This document shows, piece by piece, positions 1-9,061 of a stretch of 64,000 nt of DNA. The notes beneath the pieces were generated by a model that was not told the origin of the DNA, did no database searches, and saw nothing but the letters and a program-made list of their open reading frames with translations. A program made the position numbers and the translations under genes. The stretch spans positions 1-64,000 of the forward strand of contig CAVXVN010000003.1 of NCBI GenBank assembly GCA_963765265.1. Direction: 5' to 3'. This stretch comes from Bacillus_BD sp963765265 (GTDB lineage: Bacteria; Bacillota; Bacilli; Bacillales; Cytobacillaceae). Every line of letters begins with the position of its first letter. The stretch's first letter is position 1.

Positions 1-16
1 GCATAACTCACCATTT

Positions 17-105
17 GCCGGGGTGGCGGAACTGGCAGACGCACAGGACTTAAAATCCTGCGGTAGGTGACTACCGTACCGGTTCGATTCCGGTTCTCGG
101 CACCA
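17..105 (+). tRNA. tRNA-Leu (TAA)
   Basis: Acceptor GCCGGGG pairs with TCTCGGC. The anticodon loop contains TAA, there is a long variable arm typical of Leu, and CCA is encoded at 103-105. First complete member of a tRNA operon read rightwards. Bases 1-13 end in CACCA and may be the tail of a preceding tRNA. Confidence 0.96.
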
Positions 106-127
106 TTTCTACTTATTTAATATAAAT

Positions 128-204
128 GCGCCCGTAGCTCAATTGGATAGAGCATCTGACTACGAATCAGAAGGTTGTAGGTTCGACTCCTGTCGGGCGC
201 ACCA
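128..204 (+). tRNA. tRNA-Arg (ACG)
   Basis: Acceptor GCGCCCG pairs with CGGGCGC. Anticodon ACG, normal T arm, encoded CCA. Lies 22 bases after tRNA-Leu, the order seen in Bacillus tRNA operons. Confidence 0.96.
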
Positions 205-210
205 TTTAAA

Positions 211-287
211 CGGGAAGTAGCTCAGCTTGGTAGAGCACTTGGTTTGGGACCAAGGGGTCGCAGGTTCGAATCCTGTCTTCCCGACCA
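211..287 (+). tRNA. tRNA-Pro (TGG)
   Basis: Acceptor CGGGAAG pairs with CTTCCCG. Anticodon TGG, encoded CCA, six bases after tRNA-Arg. Confidence 0.96.
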
Positions 288-326
288 TTATGCGTTTAAT
301 TGTTAGAAAATAATTCAATCCATTTT

Positions 327-403
327 GGCGGCGTAGCTCAGCTGGCTAGAGCGTACGGTTCATACCCGTAAGGTCGGGGGTTCGATCCCCTCTGCCGCCA
401 CCA
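327..403 (+). tRNA. tRNA-Met (CAT), elongator
   Basis: Acceptor GGCGGCG, anticodon CAT in the loop TTCATAC, encoded CCA. Position 1 pairs normally, and the body closely matches the Bacillus elongator Met tRNA, not the initiator or the lysidine Ile tRNA. Confidence 0.93.
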
Positions 404-427
404 AAATTTCAGCTTTATATTTCAATT

Positions 428-520
428 GGAGGAATACCCAAGTTCGGCTGAAGGGATCGGTCTTGAAAACCGACAGGCGGGTCAAACCGCGCGGGGGTTC
501 GAATCCCTCTTCCTCCTCCA
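428..520 (+). tRNA. tRNA-Ser (TGA)
   Basis: 93-nt class II tRNA with a long variable arm, acceptor GGAGGAA, anticodon TGA and encoded CCA. Confidence 0.96.
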
Positions 521-539
521 TTTTTAATATTTCTATTGT

Positions 540-613
<74 letters not shown>

Positions 614-616
614 TAC

Positions 617-693
617 GGTCCGGTAGTTCAGTTGGTTAGAATGCCTGCCTGTCACGCAGGAGGTCGCGGGTTCGAGTCCCGTCCGGACCGCCA
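617..693 (+). tRNA. tRNA-Asp (GTC)
   Basis: Acceptor GGTCCGG pairs with CCGGACC. Anticodon GTC, discriminator G, encoded CCA. Confidence 0.96.
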
Positions 694-739
694 TTTTTAT
701 CCCAGTAGATTTTCTACTGTTGATATATAGATATTGTGT

Positions 740-815
740 GGCTCAGTAGCTCAGTCGGTAGAGCAAAGGACTGAAAATCCTTGTGTCGGCGGTTCGATTC
801 CGTCCTGCGCCACCA
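740..815 (+). tRNA. tRNA-Phe (GAA)
   Basis: 76 nt, anticodon GAA, encoded CCA. Acceptor strands GGCTCAG and CTGCGCC leave a T-C mismatch at the fourth pair. The rest matches Bacillus Phe tRNA, so this is either an unusual variant or a base error. Confidence 0.92.
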
Positions 816-851
816 TTAAACTTAATTAATCTTAGTTTTCTAATACAACAT

Positions 852-935
852 GGAGGGGTAGCGAAGTGGCTAAACGCGACGGACTGTAAATCCGTTCCTT
901 AGGGTTCGGCGGTTCGAACCCGCCCCCCTCCACCA
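852..935 (+). tRNA. tRNA-Tyr (GTA)
   Basis: 84-nt class II tRNA, acceptor GGAGGGG, anticodon GTA, long variable arm, encoded CCA. Confidence 0.95.
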
Positions 936-1021
936 TATAAATAAGTACCGTCTATAGAAAAAAGAAAAGCTTCAAAATTTTAATGATGTAGATCAACTTT
1001 TACTACCATATTAATCCTTAT

Positions 1022-1098
1022 GGCGGTTGTGGCGAAGTGGTTAACGCACCGGATTGTGATTCCGGCATTCGTGGGTTCAATTCCCATCAGTCGCCCCA
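1022..1098 (+). tRNA. tRNA-His (GTG)
   Basis: Has the extra G-1 opposite discriminator C that identifies His tRNA. Acceptor GCGGTTG pairs with CAGTCGC, anticodon GTG, encoded CCA. Confidence 0.95.
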
Positions 1099-1112
1099 TG
1101 ATATGTACATTT

Positions 1113-1186
1113 GCGGGTGTAGTTTAGTGGTAAAACCTCAGCCTTCCAAGCTGATGATGAGGGTTCGATTCTCTTCACCCGCTCCA
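1113..1186 (+). tRNA. tRNA-Gly (TCC)
   Basis: Acceptor GCGGGTG pairs with CACCCGC. Anticodon TCC, discriminator T, encoded CCA. Confidence 0.95.
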
Positions 1187-1196
1187 AAAATTTAAT

Positions 1197-1273
<77 letters not shown>

Positions 1274-1290
1274 TTTTTTAAAAGTATTAT

Positions 1291-1365
1291 TCCGAAGTAG
1301 CTCAGTGGTAGAGCAATCGGCTGTTAACCGATCGGTCGTAGGTTCGAGTCCTACCTTCGGAGCCA
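1291..1365 (+). tRNA. tRNA-Asn (GTT)
   Basis: Acceptor TCCGAAG pairs with CTTCGGA. Anticodon GTT, discriminator G, encoded CCA. Last intact tRNA of the operon. Confidence 0.96.
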
Positions 1366-1378
1366 TACATACGTTGAA

Positions 1379-1436
1379 TAGGCGGAGTAAAGGCTGTCTA
1401 AGCTATAGTTCAGAGGTTTGAATCCTCTAAAATGCA
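1379..1436 (+). pseudogene. possible decayed tRNA remnant
   Basis: Between tRNA-Asn and the operon terminator lies a T-arm-like hairpin (AGAGG, loop TTTGAATC, CCTCT) with no matching acceptor stem or clear anticodon arm. Related Bacillus operons continue with Ser and Glu tRNAs here, so a remnant is plausible but unproven. Confidence 0.3.
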
Positions 1437-1447
1437 TATAGAACGCA

Positions 1448-1479
1448 AAAAAACTAACCCGGGAGTTAGTTTTTTTTTT
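1448..1479 (+). terminator. terminator of the tRNA operon
   Basis: AAAACTAAC and GTTAGTTTT form a hairpin around CCGGGA, followed by a run of T's, after the last tRNA. Confidence 0.85.
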
Positions 1480-1594
1480 ATGTAAATTCATATGCTTAAT
1501 AATAGAGAAAAGTTTTTGAAAAAGATATTAGATGATTAACAAATTTTACGATTTAAAAATAGATAAATAAATATCAGAAATTTCAGATAAATAT

Positions 1595-1654
1595 GGTATA
1601 ATACATACTAAGGATATCCGCGATTAATTGGTCAACATAATGGTTATTATGTTG
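1595..1654 (+). promoter_or_regulatory. extended -10 promoter and leader hairpin
   Basis: TGGTATAAT at 1594-1602 is an extended -10 box without a good -35. The leader then holds a perfect 9-bp hairpin (CAACATAAT, loop GGTT, ATTATGTTG) at 1633-1654. It has no T-run, so it looks like an operator or RNA structure and not a terminator. Confidence 0.5.
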
Positions 1655-1697
1655 GTGGTTGGGTGGTCGATACTCTGAGAAAGGTGCTGAAACGTTG

Positions 1698-2315
1698 ATG
1701 AATACCTATTTGACGATGAAAGAACTAAAAGAGGCGCTACCTGAGATTCCGGAGAATAGTTTAAAACGCTACATACAGGAACATCAAGAATATTTGGATT
1801 TTAAAAAAGAACATAACCGTTATAAGGTTCATGTTTCTGAAATTGAGAAATTGACAATCATAAGACAATTATATAGTGCTGGTTTAAAAAAAGAGGAAGT
1901 AAACGATAAATTGGAGGCAAGTGGTATCCCCGTAACGATTACTTATAATGTAGATGAAAGCAAATCATTAGTATCGGTTAATCATGAGCTGACTGATATG
2001 AAAAAACTAGTGAGTTTTTTGGTACAACAAAATGAGCAATCTCGTCTTCAACAAAATAAAGTTAAGGAACAGAACAAACATCTCATCCATGAAGTACAAG
2101 AATTGAAAGATACAATAGAAGAAATAAGGCAAACACTAGTAAATGAATATGAACGAGAAACAGAAACCGAAGCCTTATTACGTGATAGTTTGTTAGCTAC
2201 TCAAAAGTCTATCGAAGAAGTAGCTAGTAGTATTGAAGCTAAGAAAAGTAAGAGAGTTTGGTTTTTACAAATTAAAAATTTTTTCCTCAGAAGTATAAAG
2301 CCTGAGAAACATTGA
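1698..2315 (+). CDS. MerR/RacA-like HTH protein with coiled coil
   Basis: About 205 residues. The N-terminal ~70 residues (MNTYLTMKELKEALPE onward) look like a MerR/RacA-type winged helix: a helix-turn-helix followed by a region that could read a half-site. Residues ~100-180 form a long Glu/Gln/Lys-rich coiled coil, and the C-terminus is basic (KKSKRVWFLQIKNFFLR). Similar small DNA-binding coiled-coil proteins (RacA, DUF3967 proteins) occur in Bacillus chromosomes and plasmids, so a DNA-anchoring or regulatory role is an inference. ATG 1698 is chosen because AAAGGTG lies upstream; an in-frame TTG at 1659 would overlap the hairpin leader. It stands alone between the tRNA operon and a strong bidirectional terminator. 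No specific function can be assigned. Confidence 0.75.
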   Translation: MNTYLTMKELKEALPEIPENSLKRYIQEHQEYLDFKKEHNRYKVHVSEIEKLTIIRQLYSAGLKKEEVNDKLEASGIPVTITYNVDESKSLVSVNHELTDMKKLVSFLVQQNEQSRLQQNKVKEQNKHLIHEVQELKDTIEEIRQTLVNEYERETETEALLRDSLLATQKSIEEVASSIEAKKSKRVWFLQIKNFFLRSIKPEKH

Positions 2316-2380
2316 CCTCATGTTGGGTACCTGGTTATGCGCCTATCGAAATGGTCTGTACACGTAAATTGAATAATGAG

Positions 2381-2436
2381 ATACAAAAGCACATGTTTGA
2401 TTATGTTACACATAATCTAAACATGTGCTTTTGTAT
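2381..2436. terminator. long bidirectional hairpin terminator
   Basis: Outer arms of 18 bases (ATACAAAAGCACATGTTT and its complement) plus an inner 7-bp arm form a 25-bp stem with a five-base loop. It lies between two convergent genes. Confidence 0.8.
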
Positions 2437-2452
2437 GAGGAATATTTTTTAC

Positions 2453-3325
2453 TTATCTTCCAGGAACGATCCTTATTTTAGTTGCTAATTTTTTGATCGA
2501 TGGCTTTGTATTTTCACTATGCTCCAACAATAATAGAAGACTCTCGATCAGAATGTTGCTAGGATTTTCTTTAAGGAACTCTTCTTGTAGTGCTTGTAAA
2601 GCTTCGACATTTTTTGATGCCCCGTCTCTCTTATCTGCTTTTTCACTTTCAATTGTCTCAGCTAGTAGGTTTACAAACTTTTGCTTTGGATCGTCCTGAT
2701 GATTTCCACAGAGGTGTTCATTTGGCATGTTTTTTAATAATGGTTCCGATGTTTCTGATAAATCTTGGATCACCGAATCCATGCGATCGAGGATAAATGA
2801 CGCAAGCCTCTCTTTTTCAAATGCGTCAGGCTTTCGTATAAGGATCAATACATACCCCTTAAATATGGATTCAAGGAATATTGTACAATCGGGCAATAAT
2901 TTCGCGGGTAATTCAGGGTAGATATCACGTATCCTTTGACCAAACCAATTGAAATAGAGCATGTACATGTTTTGAAACAACTGATCGAGCCCTTTAATAT
3001 TATGAATAGGCTCTCTCATCATCATTTCAATAAAGTTACTGTTGTTTGTTACTAGTTCAATGATAAAAAGAATTTTTTTGATGAATTTTTCTCTACTATT
3101 CAAACTAGAGTCCTTTTCAATCTCACTTATGACGGCTACACTCATGTCAAAACCACTTTGAAAACACGAAAGAAGTAGCTCGTCTTTTGATTTGAAATAA
3201 TTATAAAAGGAGCCCTTTGCTATATGGCATCTTTCCGCAATTTCCTGGACAGAAGTGGTATGGTAACCTTTAGTTGCAAATAGGTTAACTGCTTCTTTAA
3301 TAATTAACTGTTTTTTATCTACCAT
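2453..3325 (-). CDS. TetR/AcrR family transcriptional regulator
   Basis: 290 residues. The N-terminal ~55 residues carry a classic TetR helix-turn-helix (TTSVQEIAERCHIAKGSFY, then NYFKSKDELL). The longer C-terminal part is helical and variable, as expected for ligand binding and dimerisation. It is divergent from the RND exporter at 3521, and the 160-bp gap contains two near-identical sites (GACTgtTCAGTCATAA and GACTagTCAGTCATAA). The natural inference is a local repressor of the exporter and of itself, relieved by a toxic substrate. About 100 residues longer than a typical TetR, with an extra charged C-terminal segment. ATG start at 3325. Confidence 0.9.
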   Translation of the reverse strand: MVDKKQLIIKEAVNLFATKGYHTTSVQEIAERCHIAKGSFYNYFKSKDELLLSCFQSGFDMSVAVISEIEKDSSLNSREKFIKKILFIIELVTNNSNFIEMMMREPIHNIKGLDQLFQNMYMLYFNWFGQRIRDIYPELPAKLLPDCTIFLESIFKGYVLILIRKPDAFEKERLASFILDRMDSVIQDLSETSEPLLKNMPNEHLCGNHQDDPKQKFVNLLAETIESEKADKRDGASKNVEALQALQEEFLKENPSNILIESLLLLLEHSENTKPSIKKLATKIRIVPGR

Positions 3326-3351
3326 GTCTATTCATCCTATTCTAAAGTTCC

Positions 3352-3474
3352 GACTGTTCAGTCATAATTTACAATTATATCCTAATAAATAGAAGGAAAC
3401 AATATCTACATAAGTAATTCATTGCATTGATGATAGGCATTCTATATAATCATAAAGTGACTAGTCAGTCATAA
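3352..3474. promoter_or_regulatory. two putative TetR operator sites
   Basis: GACTgtTCAGTCATAA at 3352-3367 and GACTagTCAGTCATAA at 3459-3474 agree at 14 of 16 positions. The second includes the perfect palindrome TGACTAGTCA. They flank the intergenic region between the divergent TetR and RND genes. Binding is inferred. Confidence 0.6.
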
Positions 3475-3520
3475 GTATAAGTATTTGAGTTTAATAAGTC
3501 AATTTAGGGTGGGTGTAAAG

Positions 3521-6500
3521 GTGAAAGGTTTAGTCAATTTTGTTTTGAAGAATAAATTAGCCGTATGGTTGCTGACCATAATCATTACGGTATCTGGTAT
3601 TTATTCTGCTACACAAATGAAAACAGAGACGATTCCAGATATTTCAATTCCGTATTTAATGGTAATGGACGTGTATCCTGGGGCAACTCCTGAGAAAGTG
3701 ATGGAGGATATATCCATCCCCATAGAAAAAGCAGTAGAAGGTCTGGAAGATGTTAAGTCTGTTTATTCAAATTCATATTCTAATATGTCCAATATTCAAG
3801 TGGAATACGAATATGGGATCGATATGGATGAGGCGAAACGTGCATTAGAATCTGCCTTAGATACAGTAAATTTACCAGAAGGGGCACAGGAGCCCAAAAT
3901 TACAGCCATTAGCATGAATATGATGCCGGTTGTTGCATTAAGTGTAAGTAGTGAGAAAGAGGATATTGTTGAATTAACATCGACAGTAGAGGATACTTTA
4001 CTTCCGAAAATTGAGAAAATCGATGGAGTTGCGTCAGCAACGATTACAGGTCAGCATATTAAAGAAGTGGAACTTACCTATAACGATGCAAAAATGGCTG
4101 AACTTGGTTTAACAGAAGATAAGGTAAAGGAAATGATTCAAGCAAGTGACTTAGCTGTTTCATTAGGTCTTTACGAGTTTGAAGAAGGTGAACAAGCTGT
4201 AGCAGTGGACGGTAAGTTCATGACAGAAGATGAGTTAAAGGAAATGCTTATTCCTGTAACACCGACTGCCAAAAATCCGTCTCCATTTGTGAAACTTAGC
4301 GATATTGCAACCATCGAAGTAGTTGGTAAAGTACAATCTGTTTCACGTACAAATGGAGAAAATGCGATTGCTATTCAAATTGTCAAAGGAACAGCAAGCA
4401 AACACGGTTGATGTTGTTAACAGTGTGAAGGAATTAGTTGAAGAAGAAAAGGCAAAAGTTGAAGGGCTTGTCATCGATGTATCACTTGATCAAGGAGCTC
4501 CAATTGAAAAATCAGTATCAACGATGGTTGAAAAAGCAATATTTGGTGGTTTAATTGCCGTACTAATCATCCTTCTGTTCCTACGTGATTTCAAATCGAC
4601 TATTATTTCGATCATTTCCATACCCGTTTCGATTTTCATGGCTTTACTAATTCTAAAATGATTGGATATTACTCTAAATCTAATGACATTAGGTGCTATC
4701 ACAGTTGCAATCGGTCGTGTTATTGATGACTCCATTGTCGTTGTTGAAAATATTTACCGTCGTATGCATTTAAAAGAAGAGAAACTAACAGGTCGTGCTC
4801 TTATACGTGAAGCGACCATTGAAATGTTCAAACCAATTCTATCATCGACATTAGTAACGGTTGCGGTATTCGCACCACTTATCTTTGTTGGGGGAATGGT
4901 TGGAGAATTGTTCCTGCCATTCGCATTAACGATGACATTTGCACTTGTTGCCTCGTTAATTGTGGCTATTACGATTGTTCCTGCATTATCGCACTTCTTA
5001 TTTAAAAAGAAGTTATATAGTGAGAAGACAGAAATTAATCATAAAGAGGTTGGTAAATTAGCGAATAGGTATAAGGGGATCCTTAGATGGACACTTAACC
5101 ATAAAGTCATTACATCACTTTTAGCGATTGTTTTATTAGTGGGTAGTTTGTCATTAACACCATTAATCGGTTTTAGCTTCATGGGTAGTGAAGAAGAAAA
5201 AGTCATGTACTTAACGTATACACCAGAAGCTGGTGAGCTACCAGAAGATACATTAGAAAACCTTGAAGTAGTAGAAGAAAAGTTACTAAAACGTGATGAT
5301 ATTGATATCCTTCAATTATCGATGACAGATAGTGCAGATGTTACAACAGCAATGATGGGTGGAGGGGCCGGTGGTGCATTAATGTACCTAATCTTTGATC
5401 CGGAAATGGAAAACTTCCCAGAAGTCCGCGACTGAAATTGAAGAGTATGTGTTCAATATTGGTCAAACAGGTGAATGGAAGAGTCAAAACTTCACATCGA
5501 TGTCGATGTCTACAAATGAAGTTAGCTACACATTTCTACAGTGAAGATTTAGATAAACTAAATGAAGCTGTAAAAATGGTAGAAGAGGTTATGAATGAAA
5601 ATGACGGCTTAGAAGATATTTCCTCAACTGCAGAGGATGCCTATGTCGAGTATGTATTTAATGTAGAACAAGATGAATTACTGCAGTATGGTTTAACAAC
5701 GGGTCAAATTATCATGATGTTAAGCCCAATGACAAACACCGGAAGTTTTAACAACAGTTGAAAAAGACGGGGACTCAATAGATGTTATTGTGCAACAAGA
5801 ACAAACGGCACAACCAAAATCTATTGATGAAATGTTAGCAAAACAAGTTCCGACAGCACTAGGTACTACAATGCCACTTTCCGAACTTGTAACAGTTAAG
5901 GAAGGGACAACGTTAAATACACTTGCTCGTAGTGCAGGTGAATACTATGCAACTGTTTCTGGAACAATCATTGGTGAAGATATTTCTAAAGCAACATCTG
6001 AAGTAGATGAAGCAATTGAAGATCTTGATTTACCTAAAGGTGTGACAGTTGGCGTTGCTGGTGTCGCTGCAGATATGACAGAAACCTTTACACAACTTGG
6101 TATAGCGATGATTGCCGCAGTTGCCATCGTGTACTTCATCCTTGTTGTGACTTTCGGTGAAGGTCTCGCACCATTTGCGATCCTATTCTCGTTACCATTT
6201 GCAGTAATTGGTTCATTTGTCGGTCTATTAATGGCAGGTGAAACGATTTCTGTATCTGTCATGATGGGATCTCTTAATGTTAATCGGTATCGTTGTAACG
6301 AATGCCATCGTACTTGTGGACCGTATTATTCATATGGAACGTGAAGGAATGAATATGCGTGAAGCGATTCTAGAGGCAGGGGCAACTCGTTTACGTCCAA
6401 TCTTAATGACAGCAATCGCAACGATTGGTGCCTTAATTCCATTAGCCATCGGATCAGGCGGTGGTGGTTTAATCTCGAAAGGACTTGGTATTACCGTAAT

Positions 6501-6609
6501 TGGTGGTTTGATCAGTTCAACGTTATTAACTTTAATTATTGTGCCAATCGTATATGAAGTATTATCTAAGCTATTTAAGAAAAACCGTAAAGAAATAGAA
6601 GAAAACTAA
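3521..6609 (+). pseudogene. RND efflux transporter (SwrC/AcrB type), frame broken
   Basis: A full-length ~1030-residue inner-membrane RND exporter when frames are joined. It has TM1 near residue 10-30, two large extracytoplasmic loops, the TM4 signature (GRVIDDSIVVVENIYRR) and the second membrane half ending PIVYEVLSKLFKKN. Such pumps use the proton gradient; in Bacillus, SwrC works without the outer-membrane partner of Gram-negatives, and no adaptor gene is nearby. GTG 3521 is chosen because AGGGTGGG sits seven bases upstream. The frame shifts by +1 near 4398, 5424, 5536, 5743 and 6268, and an in-frame TGA lies at 4659 where a codon such as Trp or Met is expected. All segments are otherwise conserved, which favours sequence error over decay. 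Probably controlled by the divergent TetR. Confidence 0.88.
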
Positions 6610-6612
6610 TTC

Positions 6613-6655
6613 AAAATCCCTACAAGGTGGTAAATCATCTTGTAGGGATTTTTTT
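6613..6655 (+). terminator. terminator after the RND gene
   Basis: AAAATCCCTACAAG and CTTGTAGGGATTTT pair around a 12-base loop and are followed by T's. Confidence 0.88.
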
Positions 6656-6740
6656 AACTTCATTCAGCAGAAGTCCTCCACTTCTATAGTTAAGGGATGA
6701 ATGCAAAGTTATCTCTTTGATTCAGTGGGGCGAATTTGAT
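6655..6740. repeat. IS200/IS605-end-like repeat, copy A (partial)
   Basis: Begins TAACTTCATTCAGCAGAAGT and continues with a CCACTTCTATAG hairpin half, GATGAATG and ATTCAGTGGGG, the same order of motifs as the complete copy at 38841. Its right inverted end is missing. The final GGGGCGAATTTGAT is shared with copy C at 12785-12844. Confidence 0.6.
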
Positions 6741-6748
6741 TTTTAGGG

Positions 6749-6777
6749 TTGACATTTAATAATGATTATAATATTAT
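6749..6777 (+). promoter_or_regulatory. SigA promoter of the mhq-type operon
   Basis: TTGACA (6749-6754), a 17-base spacer and TATTAT (6772-6777), directly abutting the MhqR-like operator. Confidence 0.65.
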
Positions 6778-6795
6778 TATCTCATATTCAAGATA
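6778..6795 (+). promoter_or_regulatory. MhqR-type operator
   Basis: TATCTCATATTCAAGATA closely matches the Bacillus MhqR box (TATCTcgaATtcgAGATA as I recall it), with perfect TATCT/AGATA arms. It overlaps the expected transcription start, suiting repression by a quinone-sensing MarR-type regulator. The mhqR gene is not in this window. Confidence 0.7.
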
Positions 6796-6896
6796 AATTA
6801 ATTAAAAATAATTTAATTAAGAACAAATAAAAGATCCGCTTAAAGTATTGGGAGCATTTAGGATTAAAAACTAAAAAACTATTGGAGGAATTTAAA

Positions 6897-7295
6897 ATGA
6901 TGGATTTAGGCTTATTATTAATACGTTTGGTCATTGGATTATTATTTGTTGGTCATGGTGCACAAAAGTTATTTGGATGGTTTGGTGGTTATGGTCTAAA
7001 AGGTACAGCGGGCTGGTTGGAGTCCATGAATATGAAGCCTGCAATTTTGATGGCGCTTATGGCAGGCTTGTCAGAATTCATTGGTGGACTATTATTTGTA
7101 CTTGGGCTACTTACACCACTAGCAGGATTATTGATTGTGGCAACGATGGTGATGGCTATTGTTAAAGTTCATGGTGCAAATGGACTTTGGTCTACAGGAA
7201 ACGGGTATGAATACAATCTCATTTTAATCGCAGTTGCAATTGGTTTGGCACTGATCGGACCTGGGAAGTACGCACTTGATGCATTTTTATTCTAA
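6897..7295 (+). CDS. mhqP: DoxX family membrane protein (MhqP-like)
   Basis: 132 residues with about four membrane segments and the DoxX hallmark GHGAQKLFGWFGG near residue 20. Members of this family act with redox enzymes at the membrane; in B. subtilis MhqP is encoded with the dioxygenase MhqO and induced by methylhydroquinone. Here it is the first gene after an MhqR-like operator and precedes an MhqO-like dioxygenase by about 100 bases. ATG 6897 is chosen because TTGGAGGAA precedes it by six bases; the in-frame TTG at 6882 is part of that ribosome binding site. The symbol rests on family plus context. Confidence 0.85.
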   Translation: MMDLGLLLIRLVIGLLFVGHGAQKLFGWFGGYGLKGTAGWLESMNMKPAILMALMAGLSEFIGGLLFVLGLLTPLAGLLIVATMVMAIVKVHGANGLWSTGNGYEYNLILIAVAIGLALIGPGKYALDAFLF

Positions 7296-7393
7296 AATAT
7301 CTTGAAATAAAGACTCTTGGGGTTGAAATAATAGAAAAAGGGATTCATAAGCAAGGGAATCGTATGAAAAGATTGAAAAAGGAGAGGGAAATA

Positions 7394-8329
7394 ATGAAAA
7401 AGACATTAGGCATTCATCATATCACAGCCATTGTTGGGCACCCACAGGAAAATGTTGATTTTTATGCAGGTGTACTTGGATTAAGATTGGTTAAGCAAAC
7501 GGTTAATTTTGATGATCCAGGAACGTATCATCTTTACTTTGGTGATGAGAAGGCAAAACCAGGAACCATCATTACCTTTTTCCCATGGGCAGGGGCTCGT
7601 CAAGGTGTGATCGGAGATGGGCAGGTTGAGGTTACTTCCTATGTTGTTCCTAAAGGAGCAATGGAATTTTGGGAGAATAGATTGCAGAACTTCCAAATCT
7701 CCTATAGTAAAAATGAACGTTTTGGAGAAGAATATTTGAAGTTTGACGATCCACATGGATTACATCTAGAGATTGTTGAAAGAGAAGAAGGCGAGATCAA
7801 TACATGGACTTTTGGTGGTGTAACACCAGAAGTGGCGATCAAAGGTTTTGGTGGAGCGACATTATTGTCAGAACAACCTGCTAAAACAGCGGAACTATTG
7901 GAAAATGTAATGGGATTAGAGAAAGTAGGAGAAGAAGGAAACCTCATTCGATTCAGATCAGTAGGTGAACTTGGAAATATCATCGACTTAAAATTGACGA
8001 CTGTCGGAAGAGGGACAATGGGTGTTGGTACCGTCCACCATATCGCATGGCGAGCGCAGGATGATCAAGACCAATTGGATTGGAAACAACATGTTGAAAA
8101 CAATGGGTACCATGTGACTTCTGTAAAAGACCGAAACTACTTTAATGCTATTTATTTCAGGGAACACGGAAAAATATTGTTTGAAATTGCCACAGATGTT
8201 CCTGGTTTCGCTCATGACGAATCACCAGAAACAATGGGTGAGGAATTGAAGTTACCAGCACAATATGAGCCTCAACGTGGAAAGTTAGCGGAAGGTTTGA
8301 TACCTTTTAAGGTAAGGGAATTAAACTAA
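7394..8329 (+). CDS. mhqO: ring-cleaving dioxygenase, two VOC domains (MhqO-like)
   Basis: About 311 residues with two vicinal-oxygen-chelate modules. The first starts GIHHITAIVGHPQENVDFY; the second is around residue 145-290 and contains VHHIAWRAQDD and LFEIATDVPGF. The His and Glu in these motifs are the usual metal ligands. Proteins of this kind (MhqO, MhqE, MhqA) are annotated as extradiol-type dioxygenases and protect Bacillus against quinones and catechols. The start at 7394 follows AAGGAGAGGG; the upstream in-frame ATG at 7364 would place that site inside the gene. Second gene of the detoxification operon. Confidence 0.88.
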   Translation: MKKTLGIHHITAIVGHPQENVDFYAGVLGLRLVKQTVNFDDPGTYHLYFGDEKAKPGTIITFFPWAGARQGVIGDGQVEVTSYVVPKGAMEFWENRLQNFQISYSKNERFGEEYLKFDDPHGLHLEIVEREEGEINTWTFGGVTPEVAIKGFGGATLLSEQPAKTAELLENVMGLEKVGEEGNLIRFRSVGELGNIIDLKLTTVGRGTMGVGTVHHIAWRAQDDQDQLDWKQHVENNGYHVTSVKDRNYFNAIYFREHGKILFEIATDVPGFAHDESPETMGEELKLPAQYEPQRGKLAEGLIPFKVRELN

Positions 8330-8345
8330 AAAAGGGGGACTATAG

Positions 8346-8954
8346 TTGCTTTCATTTGACCCGTCCATGAATACAGAAAGAGAAAATTATAAACTGTTAA
8401 TAGGAAGTATCATTCCTAGACCGATTGCCTTTGTTACAAGTTTGGGGAAAGATGGTACATTAAACGGAGCGCCATTTAGCTACTTTAATATTGTGTCTTC
8501 AAATCCACCGATGATTTCTCTTTCGATTCAACGTAATGGAGGAAAACAGAAGGATACAGCGCGTAATATTCTGGAGACGAAGGAATTTGTTGTTCATATT
8601 GTTGATCAGGACAATGTTGAAAAGGTGAATGAAACGGCAGCGAGTCTTCCACCAGATCAAAGTGAAATTGAACGAGCACAATTGACTCCCGTTCAAAGTA
8701 CACAGATTTCCGTACCTGGAATAAAAGAAGCGAAAGTTCGATTCGAATGTACGTTAGAACATTCAGTTGAATTAGGCGGTGAGGATTCCACGGGTTGTGA
8801 TCTTCTCATTGGGAAAGTGGTTCAGTTTCATATTGATGATGATATACATGAGAATGGAAGGATTAATCCACTTGCTTTAGGTGCAGTCAGCCGCTTAGCA
8901 GGTCAGAGCTATGCCAAGATTGGTGAGATTTTTGAACTGGAAAGACCAAAGTAA
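8346..8954 (+). CDS. flavin reductase-like (FMN-binding split barrel) protein
   Basis: 202 residues of the DIM6/NTAB flavin reductase family. The motif IPRPIAFVTSLGKDGTLNGA near residue 22-41 is typical of the FMN-binding fold, as are NPPMISLSI and the C-terminal GAVSRLAGQSYAKIGE. These proteins bind FMN and reduce it or use it to reduce small substrates. TTG start, 16 bases after the dioxygenase stop, with an AAAAAAGGGGGA binding site, so it is translated within the same operon. It may reduce quinones or supply reduced flavin; that role is inferred from context. Resembles B. subtilis YwrF. Confidence 0.85.
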   Translation: MLSFDPSMNTERENYKLLIGSIIPRPIAFVTSLGKDGTLNGAPFSYFNIVSSNPPMISLSIQRNGGKQKDTARNILETKEFVVHIVDQDNVEKVNETAASLPPDQSEIERAQLTPVQSTQISVPGIKEAKVRFECTLEHSVELGGEDSTGCDLLIGKVVQFHIDDDIHENGRINPLALGAVSRLAGQSYAKIGEIFELERPK

Positions 8955-9061
8955 GTGATGAAGAATAGATCGGGGCAGCTCGTACCCGAATGGAGAAAAT
9001 GGGGCCGAAATGGTAGAGATTATGACTGTTTCGTGCCGAAAATTTTTGAGGAGGAAAAAGA

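Noticed and set aside
4659..4661. Reading TGA as Trp
   Set aside because: Only one in-frame TGA is seen, and TGA serves as a normal stop for intact genes such as mgtE and btuC.
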